Shown in pieces: positions 21,044 to 31,048 of a stretch of 64,000 nt of DNA. Origin of the DNA: Demequinaceae bacterium (lineage in GTDB: Bacteria; Actinomycetota; Actinomycetes; Actinomycetales; Demequinaceae); NCBI GenBank assembly GCA_016933155.1, contig JAFGBM010000007.1, forward strand, positions 62,001-126,000. The letters are read 5' to 3'. The first letter of the stretch is position 1, and each line of letters opens with the position of its first letter. Both the position numbers and the translations under genes were made by a program. The notes beneath the pieces were generated by a model. That model was not told the origin of the DNA and did no database searches. It worked only from the letters and a program-made list of their open reading frames with translations.

Positions 21044-23010
21044 TGGGGGGTGGCCTTTCGGTCGTGCGGGTGTGCGTCGACAGCCCTCTCCCGCATCTTG
21101 ATCGGCTCTTCGACTATTCCGTCCCCTCGAAGCTGGAGGGAATCGTCGAGATCGGCACCAGGGTCAGGGTCCCCTTCCACGGCAGGTTGGTCGGAGGGAT
21201 CGTATGCGAAATGGGTCGATCGGGTGGCTTCACGGGCAGGATCAGCGAGATTCGATCGGCCGGGGCGGTGCCGTCGATCACCGAGGCGGGAATCGACCTC
21301 GCCAGGAAAGTGGCCCGGCGGTATGGGGGATCCCTCTGGGACGTCCTGCGGCTGGCCGTCCCGCCCAGGGTGGCCTCCGTGGAGAAGAGGTGGGTCGGCC
21401 GGATCCAGGGGGGTTCCGCCCCGGATCCGAACGCAAGGGAGCGACTCACCGCCGCCGCAATGCTCGCCAGGGCGGGGGTCAGGTCCGAAAGCCCTTTCGG
21501 GGACAGGACGGTTTGGGAAGCCGTCCCGGAACCCGACAGGGCTTCCCTCCCCTCCCAAGCGGTTCTTGCCCCCATCCTGGAATGCGCGGCAAGCGGAGGG
21601 AACGCCGTCCTCGTCGTCCCCGATGCCCGAGCCGTCTCCGCCGTCTCCGCCCGGCTTCAGGGTTTCGGGCTCTCACGCTGGACCTCTCGATCGGGGGGGG
21701 ACTTCGCCGTCGTCCAGGCCGAGGACGGCCCATCGGTCCGATACGAGAACTACCTTGCCGGTCTGACCGGATCGGCGCCGATCGTGGTGGGAACGCGCTC
21801 GACGGCCTTCCAGCCGGTTCCGTCTCTCGGGCTGCTCGCCCTGTGGGTGGACGGCCATACGGCGTTTCAGGATCCTCGCACGCCCCATCCCCACGCTCGC
21901 ACTGTTGCCGCGATCCGGACGGAGGCGGAACGGTCAAGGCTTATGTTGGGTGCTTGGGCCCCGAGTGTCGAGGCCCAGGCTCTTGTCGAGCATGGCTGGG
22001 CCGAGTGGGCCCCGGCCGATCGGGTGGCGATCAGGGCGACGGTCCCCGCCGTGACGGTGCTGACGGCGGAGAAGCGCGAGGAGGAGGGTCCCGGAGGATG
22101 GCACTGGATGCCCGGGGCCGCGTGGAGGGTCCTCGGAGAGGGCCTCAGGGAGGGTGCGGTGTTCGTCCTGGTTCCCAGGGCGGGGTATGTCACGTCGCTC
22201 GCCTGCACAGCATGCGGACAGTGGGCTCGCTGCCTCGCGTGCGAGGGTCCCTTGGCCCTCAAGGGGAGGGGGGTGCCGCCTTCCTGCCTGGACTGTGGGG
22301 CCGACAATCCCGACTGGCACTGTCCCGATTGCCATTCGAACCGTCTTTCCGAGTCGAGGCAGGGGGTCGCACGCATCGCCGAGCAGATTCGGAGAATGGC
22401 CCCCGGGGTCGAGGTGATGGTGTCCTCGGCTGCCACGGGCATCGTCGAAGACGGCGTCGTCGTTGGAGGGATCGTCGTAGCCACTCCGGGGGCCCTGCCA
22501 TCGGCTCGGGGCGGCTACGCGGCGGGAGTGGTCATCGGGGCCGATTCGGGGCTCACGGCGAGGGCAGAGGTCGATACGCCTGGATTGTTGTTCGGGGCGG
22601 CCGCCCTTGTCCGGTCGCGGGAGGCAGGGGGACGCGTCGCCGTCGTCGGCGACCTCGATCCGTCCGTCCGACGGGCCCTCGAAACCTGGACCCCCGGCGA
22701 TCTGGCCAGGGAGGGTGCGGCAGAGAGGGCCTCGCTCGGGCTTCCCCCCTTCGGGAGGGTGGTCAAGGTTGAGGCGACTCAGGACCTGCTGCGCAGAGTG
22801 AGTGGCCTCAGGATAGGGCAGGCGGAGCTCGCCTCCCATGCGGAGGTCGCCGTCGTCCCCTCCCGAGGGGGATCGCTCGTGTTCCTGTGCGGCAGACGGA
22901 TCGCCCAAGAGGTCGTCGATGGGCTGAGGGCCCTCCAGAAGGACGTATCCGCCGCAGGAGAGGGAGAGATCCGGCTGAGGGTCGACGGCCCCCTCGAGGC
23001 TTCCGGCTAG
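21043..23010 (+). CDS. priA: Primosomal protein N' (PriA), helicase motifs lost
   Basis: Replication-restart factor homologue. The N-terminal 3'-DNA-binding domain (LFDYSVPSKLEGIVEIGTRV...) and the zinc-binding Cys cluster (CTACG, CLACE, CLDCG, CPDCHSN; about residues 387-430) are intact. The region expected to hold the Walker A GSGKT reads ASGGNAVLVVPDAR, and no DEAH box was found, so ATPase/helicase activity is unlikely. The same loss is known in other actinobacterial PriA proteins. 655 aa. It overlaps metK by 1 bp. Confidence 0.9.
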   Translation: MGGGLSVVRVCVDSPLPHLDRLFDYSVPSKLEGIVEIGTRVRVPFHGRLVGGIVCEMGRSGGFTGRISEIRSAGAVPSITEAGIDLARKVARRYGGSLWDVLRLAVPPRVASVEKRWVGRIQGGSAPDPNARERLTAAAMLARAGVRSESPFGDRTVWEAVPEPDRASLPSQAVLAPILECAASGGNAVLVVPDARAVSAVSARLQGFGLSRWTSRSGGDFAVVQAEDGPSVRYENYLAGLTGSAPIVVGTRSTAFQPVPSLGLLALWVDGHTAFQDPRTPHPHARTVAAIRTEAERSRLMLGAWAPSVEAQALVEHGWAEWAPADRVAIRATVPAVTVLTAEKREEEGPGGWHWMPGAAWRVLGEGLREGAVFVLVPRAGYVTSLACTACGQWARCLACEGPLALKGRGVPPSCLDCGADNPDWHCPDCHSNRLSESRQGVARIAEQIRRMAPGVEVMVSSAATGIVEDGVVVGGIVVATPGALPSARGGYAAGVVIGADSGLTARAEVDTPGLLFGAAALVRSREAGGRVAVVGDLDPSVRRALETWTPGDLAREGAAERASLGLPPFGRVVKVEATQDLLRRVSGLRIGQAELASHAEVAVVPSRGGSLVFLCGRRIAQEVVDGLRALQKDVSAAGEGEIRLRVDGPLEASG

Positions 23011-23014
23011 CCCC

Positions 23015-23020
23015 TACGAT
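23015..23020 (+). promoter_or_regulatory. -10 box TACGAT, likely leaderless promoter of fmt
   Basis: TACGAT, 6 nt, then the fmt ATG, in the 16-bp gap after priA. Confidence 0.45.
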
Positions 23021-23026
23021 GGACGC

Positions 23027-23962
23027 ATGCGTGTCCTCTTCGCCGGGACCCCCGAGATAGCCCTTCCCACCCTCGATGCCCTTCTCGCATCGGGCATGGA
23101 CGTGGCGGCCGTCCTCACCCGTCCAGACGCGACCGGGCGGCGGGGGGCGACGCTTCATCCCAGCCCGGTCAGGGTCCATGCCGAATCCCTGGGGCTGAGG
23201 GTCCTCACACCCGAGAAGGCGTCCGATCCGGCCGTCGTCGAGGAGGTCGGGGCCCTCGAATGCGATGGTGCCGCCGTCGTCGCCTACGGGCAGATCCTCA
23301 AGCCTCCCCTTCTCTCGGCCGTGCGTCTCGGGTGGGTGAACCTCCACTTCTCGCTCCTGCCTGCCTGGAGGGGGGCCGCACCCGTCCAGCGGGCCATCAT
23401 GTCGGGTGACGATGTGACCGGGGCATCGGCCTTCCTCATTGAGGAAGACCTCGATACCGGGCCCATCCTCGGATCGGTGACGGAGGTCATCGACCCGAGG
23501 GACACGGCGGGGGACCTGTTGGCCAGGCTCGCTCGGACGGGGGCGCCCCTCATGGTGGATGTCCTCAGGTCGCTCATGGACGGGACGGCGAGCCCCATGC
23601 CGCAGGGAAGCGACGGGGTGGGCTACGCCGCCAAACTGACCCGCGAGGACGCCGAGGTCCGGTGGGACCTTCCCTCCCATATCGTCGACAGACGGGTGCG
23701 GGGCTGCACGCCGGCGCCAGGCGCTTGGACCACCCTTCCCAGCGGGAAACCGGCCAAAATCGGGCCCGTCCTGCCCCGCCCCGATCTGCCGGGCGGAGTC
23801 CCGGGGACGCTGCGGCTCGAATCCGGGGTCATGGTCGTCTCGACGGGGACCGATCCCGTGGAGCTCTCCTGGATAGCCCCCGCCGGAAAGGCGGCCATGG
23901 ATGCGGCAGCCTGGTGGAGGGGAGCCAGGCTTTCGGAGGGTGCACAGCTCGGGGAGGCTTAG
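23027..23962 (+). CDS. fmt: Methionyl-tRNA formyltransferase
   Basis: Formylates initiator Met-tRNA with 10-formyl-THF. MRVLFAGTPEIALPTL opens the formyltransferase domain. NLHFSLLPAWRGAAPVQRAI contains the catalytic Asn/His region, and DTGPIL the catalytic Asp. A C-terminal tRNA-binding OB domain follows from about residue 205. 311 aa. Confidence 0.96.
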   Translation: MRVLFAGTPEIALPTLDALLASGMDVAAVLTRPDATGRRGATLHPSPVRVHAESLGLRVLTPEKASDPAVVEEVGALECDGAAVVAYGQILKPPLLSAVRLGWVNLHFSLLPAWRGAAPVQRAIMSGDDVTGASAFLIEEDLDTGPILGSVTEVIDPRDTAGDLLARLARTGAPLMVDVLRSLMDGTASPMPQGSDGVGYAAKLTREDAEVRWDLPSHIVDRRVRGCTPAPGAWTTLPSGKPAKIGPVLPRPDLPGGVPGTLRLESGVMVVSTGTDPVELSWIAPAGKAAMDAAAWWRGARLSEGAQLGEA

Positions 23963-23980
23963 GAAGGCTCGTCTCGGGGA

Positions 23981-23986
23981 TAGGGT
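23981..23986 (+). promoter_or_regulatory. -10 box TAGGGT, likely leaderless promoter of rpe
   Basis: TAGGGT, 6 nt, then ATG of rpe in a 30-bp gap. The rpe-rib genes downstream may share it. Confidence 0.45.
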
Positions 23987-23992
23987 CGTCCT

Positions 23993-24658
23993 ATGGGTAT
24001 TCAGATCGCTCCGAGCATCCTCGCTGCCGATTTCGCGAACCTCGAGAGGGACATCCTGGCCGTCTCAGATGCCGACTGGCTCCACGTGGACGTCATGGAC
24101 GGACATTTCGTGCCGAACCTCACCCTGGGGCTTCCTGTGGTGGAGCGGATCGCACAGGTGACGAGGATCCCCATTGATGCCCACCTCATGATCGACGATC
24201 CCGATCGTTGGGCCCCCAGATACGTCGAGGCGGGAGCGCATTCCGTGACTTTTCACCTGGAGGCCGCCTTCGCACCGATTCGGCTGGCCCGGGAGATCCG
24301 CAAGATGGGGGCGAGGGTCGGGGTCGCGATCAGCCCGGCCACGCCGGTGGAACCCCTTCTCGAGCACCTGGCCGAGTTCGACATGGTCGTCGTCATGACG
24401 GTGGAGCCAGGATTCGGCAGTCAGCGCCTCATCGAGAAAACCTTGCCGAAGATCCGTACCCTGAGGAAGGCCATTAGGAAAGCCGGGGGCGAAATCTGGG
24501 TTCAGGCCGACGGGGGGATTACGGCGGACAACATCGGCGAGGTCGTCGACATGGGTGCCGATGTCCTTGTGGCCGGATCGGCGGTCTATGGCGCGGACAA
24601 CCCGGGAGCGGAGGTGGGGATTCTTCGCGAACGGGCGAGGGAAGGGCGTCGTGCCTAG
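23993..24658 (+). CDS. rpe: Ribulose-phosphate 3-epimerase
   Basis: TIM-barrel metalloenzyme interconverting ribulose-5-phosphate and xylulose-5-phosphate. Signatures: [32 protein letters not shown] with metal-binding His/Asp, VMTVEPGFG, and VQADGGI with the catalytic Asp. 221 aa. It supplies the pentose phosphate pool used by the adjoining riboflavin genes. Its end overlaps the likely ribD start. Confidence 0.95.
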   Translation: MGIQIAPSILAADFANLERDILAVSDADWLHVDVMDGHFVPNLTLGLPVVERIAQVTRIPIDAHLMIDDPDRWAPRYVEAGAHSVTFHLEAAFAPIRLAREIRKMGARVGVAISPATPVEPLLEHLAEFDMVVVMTVEPGFGSQRLIEKTLPKIRTLRKAIRKAGGEIWVQADGGITADNIGEVVDMGADVLVAGSAVYGADNPGAEVGILRERAREGRRA

Positions 24659-25682
24659 GGCGTCCATGATCGGATCCGCCATGACTCCCTCAGAGGCGAT
24701 GGCCCACGCGGTCAAGTTGGCGAAGAAGGGCCCTTGGCACGGGCCGAACCCGAGAGTGGGCTGTGTCCTCGTGGATCGCTCGCGCCGGGTGGTGGGGGAG
24801 GGGTACCACAGGGGCGCCGGGACGAGCCATGCCGAGGTCGAGGCGATGGACGATGCCAGGAGGCGTGGGTTCCAGGTTGAAGGATCGACCGCATACGTCA
24901 CCCTCGAGCCCTGTCGCCACGTCGGGCGTACGGGTCCGTGCGCGGAGGCCCTGGCGGAGGCTGGGGTCGCCCGGGTCGTCTATGCGGTGCCGGACCCGGG
25001 ACCCATCTCGGGGGGAGGGGCGGACGTCCTCCGGCGACGCGGGGTGGAGGTCAGGCACGAACCATCGCCGGAGACCGAGGATCTCGTGAGGTGGTTCGTG
25101 CATTCCGTCCGGAAGGGGAGACCCTACGTCGTCCTGAAGTTCGCCACGACCCTTGACGGGAAGACGGCGGCGGCCGACGGTTCGAGCAGGTGGGTCTCGG
25201 GGGAGAGGGCCCGCGAGCATGCGCATCGCCTACGGGCCCGCGCCGATGCGATCATCGTCGGAACCGGCACCGTCCTGATCGACGATCCCACGCTGTCCGC
25301 GCGTCCCGGGGGCAGGGAATCCGCCCATCAGCCCCTCCGCGTCATCGTCGGACAGAGGGACACCTCCGGACGACAGGTCTGGCGAGACGGCAACGTCCTC
25401 CAGGTTAGGACCCACGATCCGGGAGCCGTGCTCGATGAGCTCCACCAGCGCGAGGCGAGGATGGCGATCCTCGAAGGAGGGGCCACCCTGAGTTCATCGT
25501 TCCTCCGGTCGGGGCTGGTCGACGAGGTCAACGCCTATGTCGCCCCCATGCTGCTGGGCTCGGGGACGGCCGTCTTCGAGGATCTGGGAATCCGCACTAT
25601 CGGCGAGGCGTTGCTCCTCAGGGACGTCAAGACGTCAAGACTGGGCAGCGACATCCTTGTCACAGGCCGACCGAAGGGATGA
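24651..25682 (+). CDS. ribD: Bifunctional riboflavin deaminase/reductase RibD
   Basis: Second and third steps of riboflavin synthesis. The N-terminal cytidine-deaminase-like domain has zinc ligands in SHAEVEAM and [17 protein letters not shown]. The C-terminal DHFR-like reductase begins around [19 protein letters not shown] chose GTG 24651, which overlaps rpe and has GAGGGAAGG upstream (343 aa). In-frame ATGs at 24666 and 24681 are alternatives. Confidence 0.93.
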   Translation: MPRASMIGSAMTPSEAMAHAVKLAKKGPWHGPNPRVGCVLVDRSRRVVGEGYHRGAGTSHAEVEAMDDARRRGFQVEGSTAYVTLEPCRHVGRTGPCAEALAEAGVARVVYAVPDPGPISGGGADVLRRRGVEVRHEPSPETEDLVRWFVHSVRKGRPYVVLKFATTLDGKTAAADGSSRWVSGERAREHAHRLRARADAIIVGTGTVLIDDPTLSARPGGRESAHQPLRVIVGQRDTSGRQVWRDGNVLQVRTHDPGAVLDELHQREARMAILEGGATLSSSFLRSGLVDEVNAYVAPMLLGSGTAVFEDLGIRTIGEALLLRDVKTSRLGSDILVTGRPKG

Positions 25683-25686
25683 GGCG

Positions 25687-26280
25687 ATGTTCACAGGGTT
25701 AGTGGAGACGACGGGAAGTGTGACGGCCGTCGAGGAAAACGACACCGGCTGCCGCCTGACCATATCCGCCCCCGGCATGGCCGGGCCCCTGACGATCGGA
25801 GAATCCGTCGCCGTCGACGGGGTGTGCCTCACGGTAGCCGACGCGAATGGCCCGACGTGGACGGCCGACGTCATGCGGGTGACCAAGGAGACGACGACCC
25901 TGGGTTCGGCTTCCGTCGGGCGAAGGGTCAACCTGGAGCGGGCCCTTCGAGCGGATTCCAGGATGGGGGGCCACTTCGTGCAAGGCCACGTCGACGGGAT
26001 CGCGACCCTTCTCTCCCGCGTCGGCGGTCCGGAATGGGACGACCTGACCTTCCGGTTGCCGGAGGCCTTGACGAGGTACGTGGTGGTGAAGGGGTCGATC
26101 GCCATCGATGGGGTGTCCCTCACGGTCGCCTCCTTGAAGGGGACAGACGCGACCGTGTCCCTCATCCCGACGACCATTGAGGTCACGACCTTGGGGGAGA
26201 GGCGGGAAGACGACGTGGTGAACATCGAGGTCGACGTGATCGGTAAATACATCGAGAAGCTCGTGGGCGGCCGAGAGTGA
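25687..26280 (+). CDS. ribE: Riboflavin synthase alpha subunit
   Basis: Dismutates two 6,7-dimethyl-8-ribityllumazine molecules to riboflavin. Starts with MFTGLVETTGSV and has two lumazine-binding repeats. Each carries an ESVAVDGVCLTV- or GSIAIDGVSLTV-like motif, with GGHFVQGHVDG between. ATG 25687 follows the ribD stop by 4 bp and gives 197 aa, the usual length. Confidence 0.95.
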   Translation: MFTGLVETTGSVTAVEENDTGCRLTISAPGMAGPLTIGESVAVDGVCLTVADANGPTWTADVMRVTKETTTLGSASVGRRVNLERALRADSRMGGHFVQGHVDGIATLLSRVGGPEWDDLTFRLPEALTRYVVVKGSIAIDGVSLTVASLKGTDATVSLIPTTIEVTTLGERREDDVVNIEVDVIGKYIEKLVGGRE

Positions 26281-27518
26281 GCACCCCCGACACTTCAACC
26301 GTCGAGCGCGCCCTCGCCGAGCTCCGAGCCGGTCGACCCGTCCTCGTCGCGGACTCCGAGGCCAGGGAGAACGAGGCGGATGTCATCCTGGCCGCCGAGA
26401 CCGCGACCGTCGAATGGGTGGCATGGACCATCCGGCACTCAAGCGGATACCTGTGCGCGCCGATGCCGGGCTCGAAGGCCGACACCCTGGCCCTTCCCCT
26501 GATGGTTCCGGACAGCGAGGATCCCCGCCGCACCGCCTACACCGTGACGGTCGACGCCAGGGAGGGGGTGGATACCGGGATTTCCGCCGCGGACCGGCTC
26601 CACACCCTCAAGGTGCTGGCCGATCCGAAGGCAACGTCGGGCGACATCATCCGGCCCGGGCATGTTTTGCCCCTTCGCGCTGTTGCAGGCGGTGTACTCC
26701 ATCGCCCGGGACACACCGAGGCGGCCGTGGACCTGTGCCGGCTGGCCGGACTGGAACCCGTGGGCGCCATCGCCGAACTCGTGAACGACGACGGCACGAT
26801 GATGCGCCTGGGCGATACCGAGGTTATCGCCGAACGAGAAGGGTTGACCGTCTTGACCATTCAGAACCTCATCGAATATCGACTCCTCAAGGGAGACACC
26901 CCCGGGGAGGCGTTCATTGAGCCTCATCGGGTGACCTTCTCGGGGGAGGCTCGACTGCCCACCGCCCACGGGGAGGTAACCATCCGGGGCTACCGGGACG
27001 AACGGACCGGAAACGAACACGTCGCCCTCGTCGTCCCAGCGAAGGAGGATCTCGTCCCCATCGTCCGGGTTCACTCCGAATGCCTGACGGGGGACGCCCT
27101 GGGATCCCTCAGGTGCGATTGCGGCCCACAGCTCGATGCGGCCATCGAGGCCGTGAACAAAGACGGCGGCGCCGTCGTGTACCTGACGGGCCATGAGGGC
27201 CGGGGCATCGGCATCGTGAGGAAGATCCAGGCCTATGCGCTCCAGGACCAGGGTCGCGACACCGTCGACGCCAACGCCGACCTCGGGCTCCCCATCGATC
27301 GGCGGGAGTACGGGGCGGCCTCGGCCATCCTCCACGACCTCGGCCTGACCCGGATCCGACTCCTCACCAACAATCCGGCCAAGGTCGAGGGCCTCCGGGC
27401 GAGTGGGATCGAGATCATCGAAAGGGTTCCCCTCCACGTCGGAGGCAACCCCCACAATGAGCGCTACATCCGGACTAAGGTGGAGCGCATGGGACACCTC
27501 TCGCCGGAGCAGGAGTGA
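26277..27518 (+). CDS. ribBA: Bifunctional DHBP synthase / GTP cyclohydrolase II
   Basis: Provides both riboflavin precursors. The N-terminal RibB domain (about 1-205) has [12 protein letters not shown] and [10 protein letters not shown]. The C-terminal RibA domain has the zinc site [25 protein letters not shown], and the Arg/Tyr switch region near [11 protein letters not shown]. 413 aa. GTG start overlaps ribE by 4 bp. Confidence 0.95.
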   Translation: MSTPDTSTVERALAELRAGRPVLVADSEARENEADVILAAETATVEWVAWTIRHSSGYLCAPMPGSKADTLALPLMVPDSEDPRRTAYTVTVDAREGVDTGISAADRLHTLKVLADPKATSGDIIRPGHVLPLRAVAGGVLHRPGHTEAAVDLCRLAGLEPVGAIAELVNDDGTMMRLGDTEVIAEREGLTVLTIQNLIEYRLLKGDTPGEAFIEPHRVTFSGEARLPTAHGEVTIRGYRDERTGNEHVALVVPAKEDLVPIVRVHSECLTGDALGSLRCDCGPQLDAAIEAVNKDGGAVVYLTGHEGRGIGIVRKIQAYALQDQGRDTVDANADLGLPIDRREYGAASAILHDLGLTRIRLLTNNPAKVEGLRASGIEIIERVPLHVGGNPHNERYIRTKVERMGHLSPEQE

Positions 27519-27982
27519 GCGGTCGGGGAGCGCCCGACCTCCGGGTGGACGGCACGGGGCTGACGGTCGAGATCGTCGCTTCGTCGTGGCACGACGAGGT
27601 CATGGACGGCTTGATCGCCGGGGCGATAGAGGCATGTGAGGAGGCGGGGGCCGACCATCGCCTGATACGCGTCCCCGGTTGTTTCGAGTTGCCGATCGTC
27701 GCCGAGGCCTTGGCGCGGGGAGGAGCTTCGGCCATCGTCGCCCTCGGGGTGGTGATCAGGGGGGGGACCCCACACTTCGAATACGTATCGGGCGCCGTGA
27801 CCCGCGGGTTGGGGGACGTGGCCCGTTCTCACGCCGTCGCCGTGGGGTTCGGGGTCCTCACGTGCGACACGGAGGAGCAGGCAAGGGATCGCGCTGGCCT
27901 TCCGGGTTCGTCGGAAAGCAAGGGCAGGGAGGCCGCGGAGGCCGCTATCGACGTCGCCACAACCCTGAGCACCCTCGGCTAG
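27515..27982 (+). CDS. ribH: 6,7-dimethyl-8-ribityllumazine synthase
   Basis: Condenses the RibA/RibD pyrimidine product with DHBP. Recognisable are [31 protein letters not shown] with the catalytic His, and [18 protein letters not shown]. 155 aa. GTG start overlaps the ribBA stop. Last gene of the riboflavin block. Confidence 0.94.
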   Translation: MSGRGAPDLRVDGTGLTVEIVASSWHDEVMDGLIAGAIEACEEAGADHRLIRVPGCFELPIVAEALARGGASAIVALGVVIRGGTPHFEYVSGAVTRGLGDVARSHAVAVGFGVLTCDTEEQARDRAGLPGSSESKGREAAEAAIDVATTLSTLG

Positions 27983-28009
27983 GGTTGCTTTCCAACCCCT
28001 CGCCTCCCG

Positions 28010-28015
28010 TAGGCT
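28010..28015 (+). promoter_or_regulatory. -10 box TAGGCT, likely leaderless promoter of hisE
   Basis: TAGGCT, 7 nt, then the hisE GTG, in a 40-bp gap after ribH. Confidence 0.5.
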
Positions 28016-28022
28016 GGGCGTC

Positions 28023-28286
28023 GTGAAGACCTTCGATGAATTGTTCAATGAACTCCAGGGCCGGGCGGAGGAACAACCCCGCGGAAGCGGCACCGTCAAG
28101 CTCCTGAGGAAAGGCGTTCACTCGATCGGGAAGAAGCTGGTCGAGGAAGCCTCCGAGGCCTGGATGGCCGCCGAGTACGAATCGGATGAGAGGTGTGCGG
28201 AGGAACTCGCCCAACTCATCTATCACGCCCAAGTCATGATGGTCGCGAGGGGGCTCACCCTCGACGATCTGGAGAGGTACCTCTGA
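28023..28286 (+). CDS. hisE: Phosphoribosyl-ATP pyrophosphohydrolase
   Basis: Second histidine step. An all-alpha MazG-like fold is indicated by [21 protein letters not shown] followed by [14 protein letters not shown], with the metal-binding Glu pattern EE..E. 87 aa, the stand-alone HisE size. Its stop is 2 bp before the hisG ATG. This hisE-hisG pair is typical of actinobacteria. Confidence 0.94.
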   Translation: MKTFDELFNELQGRAEEQPRGSGTVKLLRKGVHSIGKKLVEEASEAWMAAEYESDERCAEELAQLIYHAQVMMVARGLTLDDLERYL

Positions 28287-28288
28287 GG

Positions 28289-29140
28289 ATGACCGTGCTG
28301 CGTATCGCCGTGCCAAACAAGGGCGAGTTGTCCGAGCCCGCGAGCCAACTGCTCCGCGACGCGGGGTACAAGCAACGCCGAGACCCCCATGAGTTGGCGC
28401 TCTCCGACGCCCGCAACGAGGTCGAGTTCTTCTACCTGCGTCCGAGGGACATTGCGGTGTACGTCGGGGCCGGGACGGTCGATGTGGGCATCACGGGCAG
28501 GGACCTGCTTCTGGATTCGGGGGCCGAGGCGATCGAACACCTCGAACTAGGGTTCGGGGCCTCGACCTTCCGATACGCGGCGCCGCCGCGCAAGGTGTCG
28601 TCGATCGAGGATCTCGCCGGCAAACGCGTGGCGACGTCGTATTCGCACCTGGTGTCGAACCACCTGAGGTCCTACGGCATCGAAGCCCAGGTGGTCCGCC
28701 TGGACGGCGCCGTCGAGACCGCGGTGCGCCTGGGGGTGGCGGACGCCGTCGCCGATGTCGTCGAGACGGGCGCGACCCTCAGGGCGGCCGGTTTGGAAAT
28801 CTTCGGTGATCCGATCCTCGTCTCGGAGGCGATCCTCGTCCGTCGTCCGGACACCCCAGAGTCGGCTGTCGCCACCTTGACCGGTCGGCTCAGGAGCGTT
28901 CTGATTGCGCGGCAATACGTCCTCGTCGACTACGACATCCCGGAGGCGAGGCTTGCCGAGGCCGCCGTCATCACCCCCGGATACGAGGCCCCCACCGTCA
29001 CCCCCCTGCACGGATCCCCGGACTGGAGGGCGGTACGAGTCCTGGTTCCCCGGAGCGAGATGAGTCATGTCATGGACAAGCTCTACTCGGTTGGGGCTCG
29101 GGCGATCATCGCGACCGAGTTGCTCGCCTGTAGGGTCTGA
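28289..29140 (+). CDS. hisG: ATP phosphoribosyltransferase (long form)
   Basis: First, feedback-controlled step of histidine synthesis. MTVLRIAVPNKGELSEPA is the N-terminal signature, GITGRDLLLDSG and the PRPP loop LDGAVETAVRLGVADAVADV follow. A C-terminal ACT-like HisG_C domain (from about residue 210) binds histidine. ATG 28289 gives 283 aa, as in other long HisG proteins. The stop shares one base with pafB. Confidence 0.95.
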   Translation: MTVLRIAVPNKGELSEPASQLLRDAGYKQRRDPHELALSDARNEVEFFYLRPRDIAVYVGAGTVDVGITGRDLLLDSGAEAIEHLELGFGASTFRYAAPPRKVSSIEDLAGKRVATSYSHLVSNHLRSYGIEAQVVRLDGAVETAVRLGVADAVADVVETGATLRAAGLEIFGDPILVSEAILVRRPDTPESAVATLTGRLRSVLIARQYVLVDYDIPEARLAEAAVITPGYEAPTVTPLHGSPDWRAVRVLVPRSEMSHVMDKLYSVGARAIIATELLACRV

Positions 29141-30117
29141 TGCCCGCGCCGGATGCGGCCGAACGGCTCCTCAACCTCCTCATCGCGCTGACCCACGCGC
29201 GAGTGAGGATGACGAGGGCGGAGATCAGGGCGACGGTCGCCGGCTATGATCCCATCGACGATAGGGACGATCCCGAAACCGCTCGCAAGAGGACGGTCGC
29301 TTTCGAGCGGATGTTCGAGCGCGACAAGGAGGACCTCCGTAGACTCGGGGTTCCCCTCAGGACCGTCACGGACGCGACCCATGGAGACGAGATCGGGTAT
29401 GTCATCGACGCGGGGGACGCCACGATGCCCCCGATCACTCTCTCGGCTGTCGAAAGGGCGGTCGTGGCGGTCGCGGCGGACTACTGGCAGAACGCCGCCC
29501 TCGGAACCGACGCCAGGAGGGCGTTGATCAAGATCACATCGTCGGCCGCGCGGGTCGAGGACGAGACGGTCCACCTCGCCGCCCGATCGACGGTGGGGGT
29601 CGATGCCGCTCCCGCGCTCGCCCAGGCCATAGCGGACGGGCAGGCCGTACGATTCACATACACTTCTGCGACGTCGGGCAAGGCTGAGCGGACGGTCGAG
29701 CCTTGGAGGCTCGTCGTCCGAGGAGGCCCGCTCTATCTCGTGGGTCTCGACCGAGACAGGGGAGAGCCTCGCACCTATCGGCTCAGCCGGATCGAGGGTG
29801 CGGTCACCGCTGTCGGGGACAGGGGGGCGTTTGTCGCCCCCTCGGGCTTGGCTGGGATCCATCTGGAGGCGGCGGTCCCGACCCTGACGGCACGCATCGG
29901 CCTTCGGGCGGAATCCGGGCACGCGATCAGGCGGCGGGGACGATTTCTCCGATCCGAGGGGGAGTGGGACATCTACGACGTGTCGTACTGCGACACCGAA
30001 TACCTGCGGGACGAGATCCTGGGTCTGGCAGGGGCCGCTCGGGTCGTCTCGCCCGAAACCCTGGCGGAGGCCGTCGTGGCCCACGCTCGGGCTGCGCTCG
30101 AGGTGGCCCATGCCTGA
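29140..30117 (+). CDS. pafB: WYL-domain transcriptional regulator PafB
   Basis: PafB forms the PafBC activator of DNA-damage genes in mycobacteria. An N-terminal winged helix-like region (about 8-75: ERLLNLLIALTHARVRMT) is followed by the WYL domain (from about 155) with the segment EPWRLVVRGGPLYLVGLDRD. A C-terminal WCX extension follows. 325 aa. It overlaps pafC by 8 bp. No Pup/proteasome gene lies next to it here. Confidence 0.9.
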   Translation: MPAPDAAERLLNLLIALTHARVRMTRAEIRATVAGYDPIDDRDDPETARKRTVAFERMFERDKEDLRRLGVPLRTVTDATHGDEIGYVIDAGDATMPPITLSAVERAVVAVAADYWQNAALGTDARRALIKITSSAARVEDETVHLAARSTVGVDAAPALAQAIADGQAVRFTYTSATSGKAERTVEPWRLVVRGGPLYLVGLDRDRGEPRTYRLSRIEGAVTAVGDRGAFVAPSGLAGIHLEAAVPTLTARIGLRAESGHAIRRRGRFLRSEGEWDIYDVSYCDTEYLRDEILGLAGAARVVSPETLAEAVVAHARAALEVAHA

Positions 30118-31048
30118 GCCGGCCGTCCCGCGTCTGACCAGACTCCTCGGGATCGTGACCCAACTCGAGGAGCACGGCGAGGCGAGCTTCGACGACCTCG
30201 CCCGCCATTTCGGGGTGTCCCGAGAGGTCATCAAGGACGACATCGACACCCTCTGGGTGTCCGGCCTTCCCGGATACGGGACAACCGACCTCCTGGACTT
30301 CGACGGATACGCCTACGAGGAGGGCATCGCCCGTCTGGTCGAGTCCCTGGGAATTCGGCAGATCAGGCTGGCCCCCGCCGAGGCCGTCGCTCTCATGGGG
30401 GCCTTGGGAAGCATCGTCGCCTCCGGGGTGGCATCGACGGCGGCGGAAGGAGCGCTGGACGCCTTGAGGGACGCCGTCAAGGGGGCCATGGCCGTAACGG
30501 TCGTCGGTGCCTCAACGACCGATCAGGCGGCCGTACAGGCCCTTAGAGAAGGCATTGAGACGTCCCGCGCGGTTGTCGTCACCTATATCGATGCCCGGGA
30601 TCGTCGGACGGAGAGGGTTATCGAACCCCATCGTCTCGTGGCGCTCGACGGGATCGGCTACGTCGAGTGCTTCTGCCGACGGGCGGGGGACTACCGAACG
30701 CTCCGGCTCGACCGCCTCGAAGGCGCGAAGGAGACGGACGAGCCGCAGGCCGCTCCGAGGAGGGCCTCGGAAGGTTTCGCCCTCGAGCCTCAGTACGAGG
30801 CCGAAGTCATGATCGACCTCGCCGGTCGATGGGCCTTCGAGGATCTACCCGGGGTTGAGCTCGAGGAGACTCCGGACGGGGTCGTGGCGAGATTCGGAGT
30901 GGCCAACCCCCAGGTGATCGTGGCCCGACTCCTCGCCGTCGGCCCCCATCTCAAGAAGGTCGGACCCGCCGACCTGAGGGCGCAACTCGCCGAGGCGGCC
31001 GAGGCCGTCCTCGCGTCGGCCTCGATACCAGGAAAGGACAAGGCATGA
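30110..31048 (+). CDS. pafC: WYL-domain transcriptional regulator PafC
   Basis: Partner of PafB. N-terminal HTH (about 8-50: LLGIVTQLEEHGEASFDDLA, then HFGVSREVIKDDIDTL), WYL domain with EPHRLVALDGIGYVECFCRR, and a WCX-like C terminus. 312 aa. ATG 30110 lies inside pafB, and its stop overlaps the next gene (ATGA). Confidence 0.9.
   Translation: MPEPAVPRLTRLLGIVTQLEEHGEASFDDLARHFGVSREVIKDDIDTLWVSGLPGYGTTDLLDFDGYAYEEGIARLVESLGIRQIRLAPAEAVALMGALGSIVASGVASTAAEGALDALRDAVKGAMAVTVVGASTTDQAAVQALREGIETSRAVVVTYIDARDRRTERVIEPHRLVALDGIGYVECFCRRAGDYRTLRLDRLEGAKETDEPQAAPRRASEGFALEPQYEAEVMIDLAGRWAFEDLPGVELEETPDGVVARFGVANPQVIVARLLAVGPHLKKVGPADLRAQLAEAAEAVLASASIPGKDKA

Noticed and set aside
24659-26276. FMN riboswitch ahead of the riboflavin genes
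   Set aside because: ribD overlaps rpe and the downstream gaps are only a few bases, leaving no room for the aptamer.
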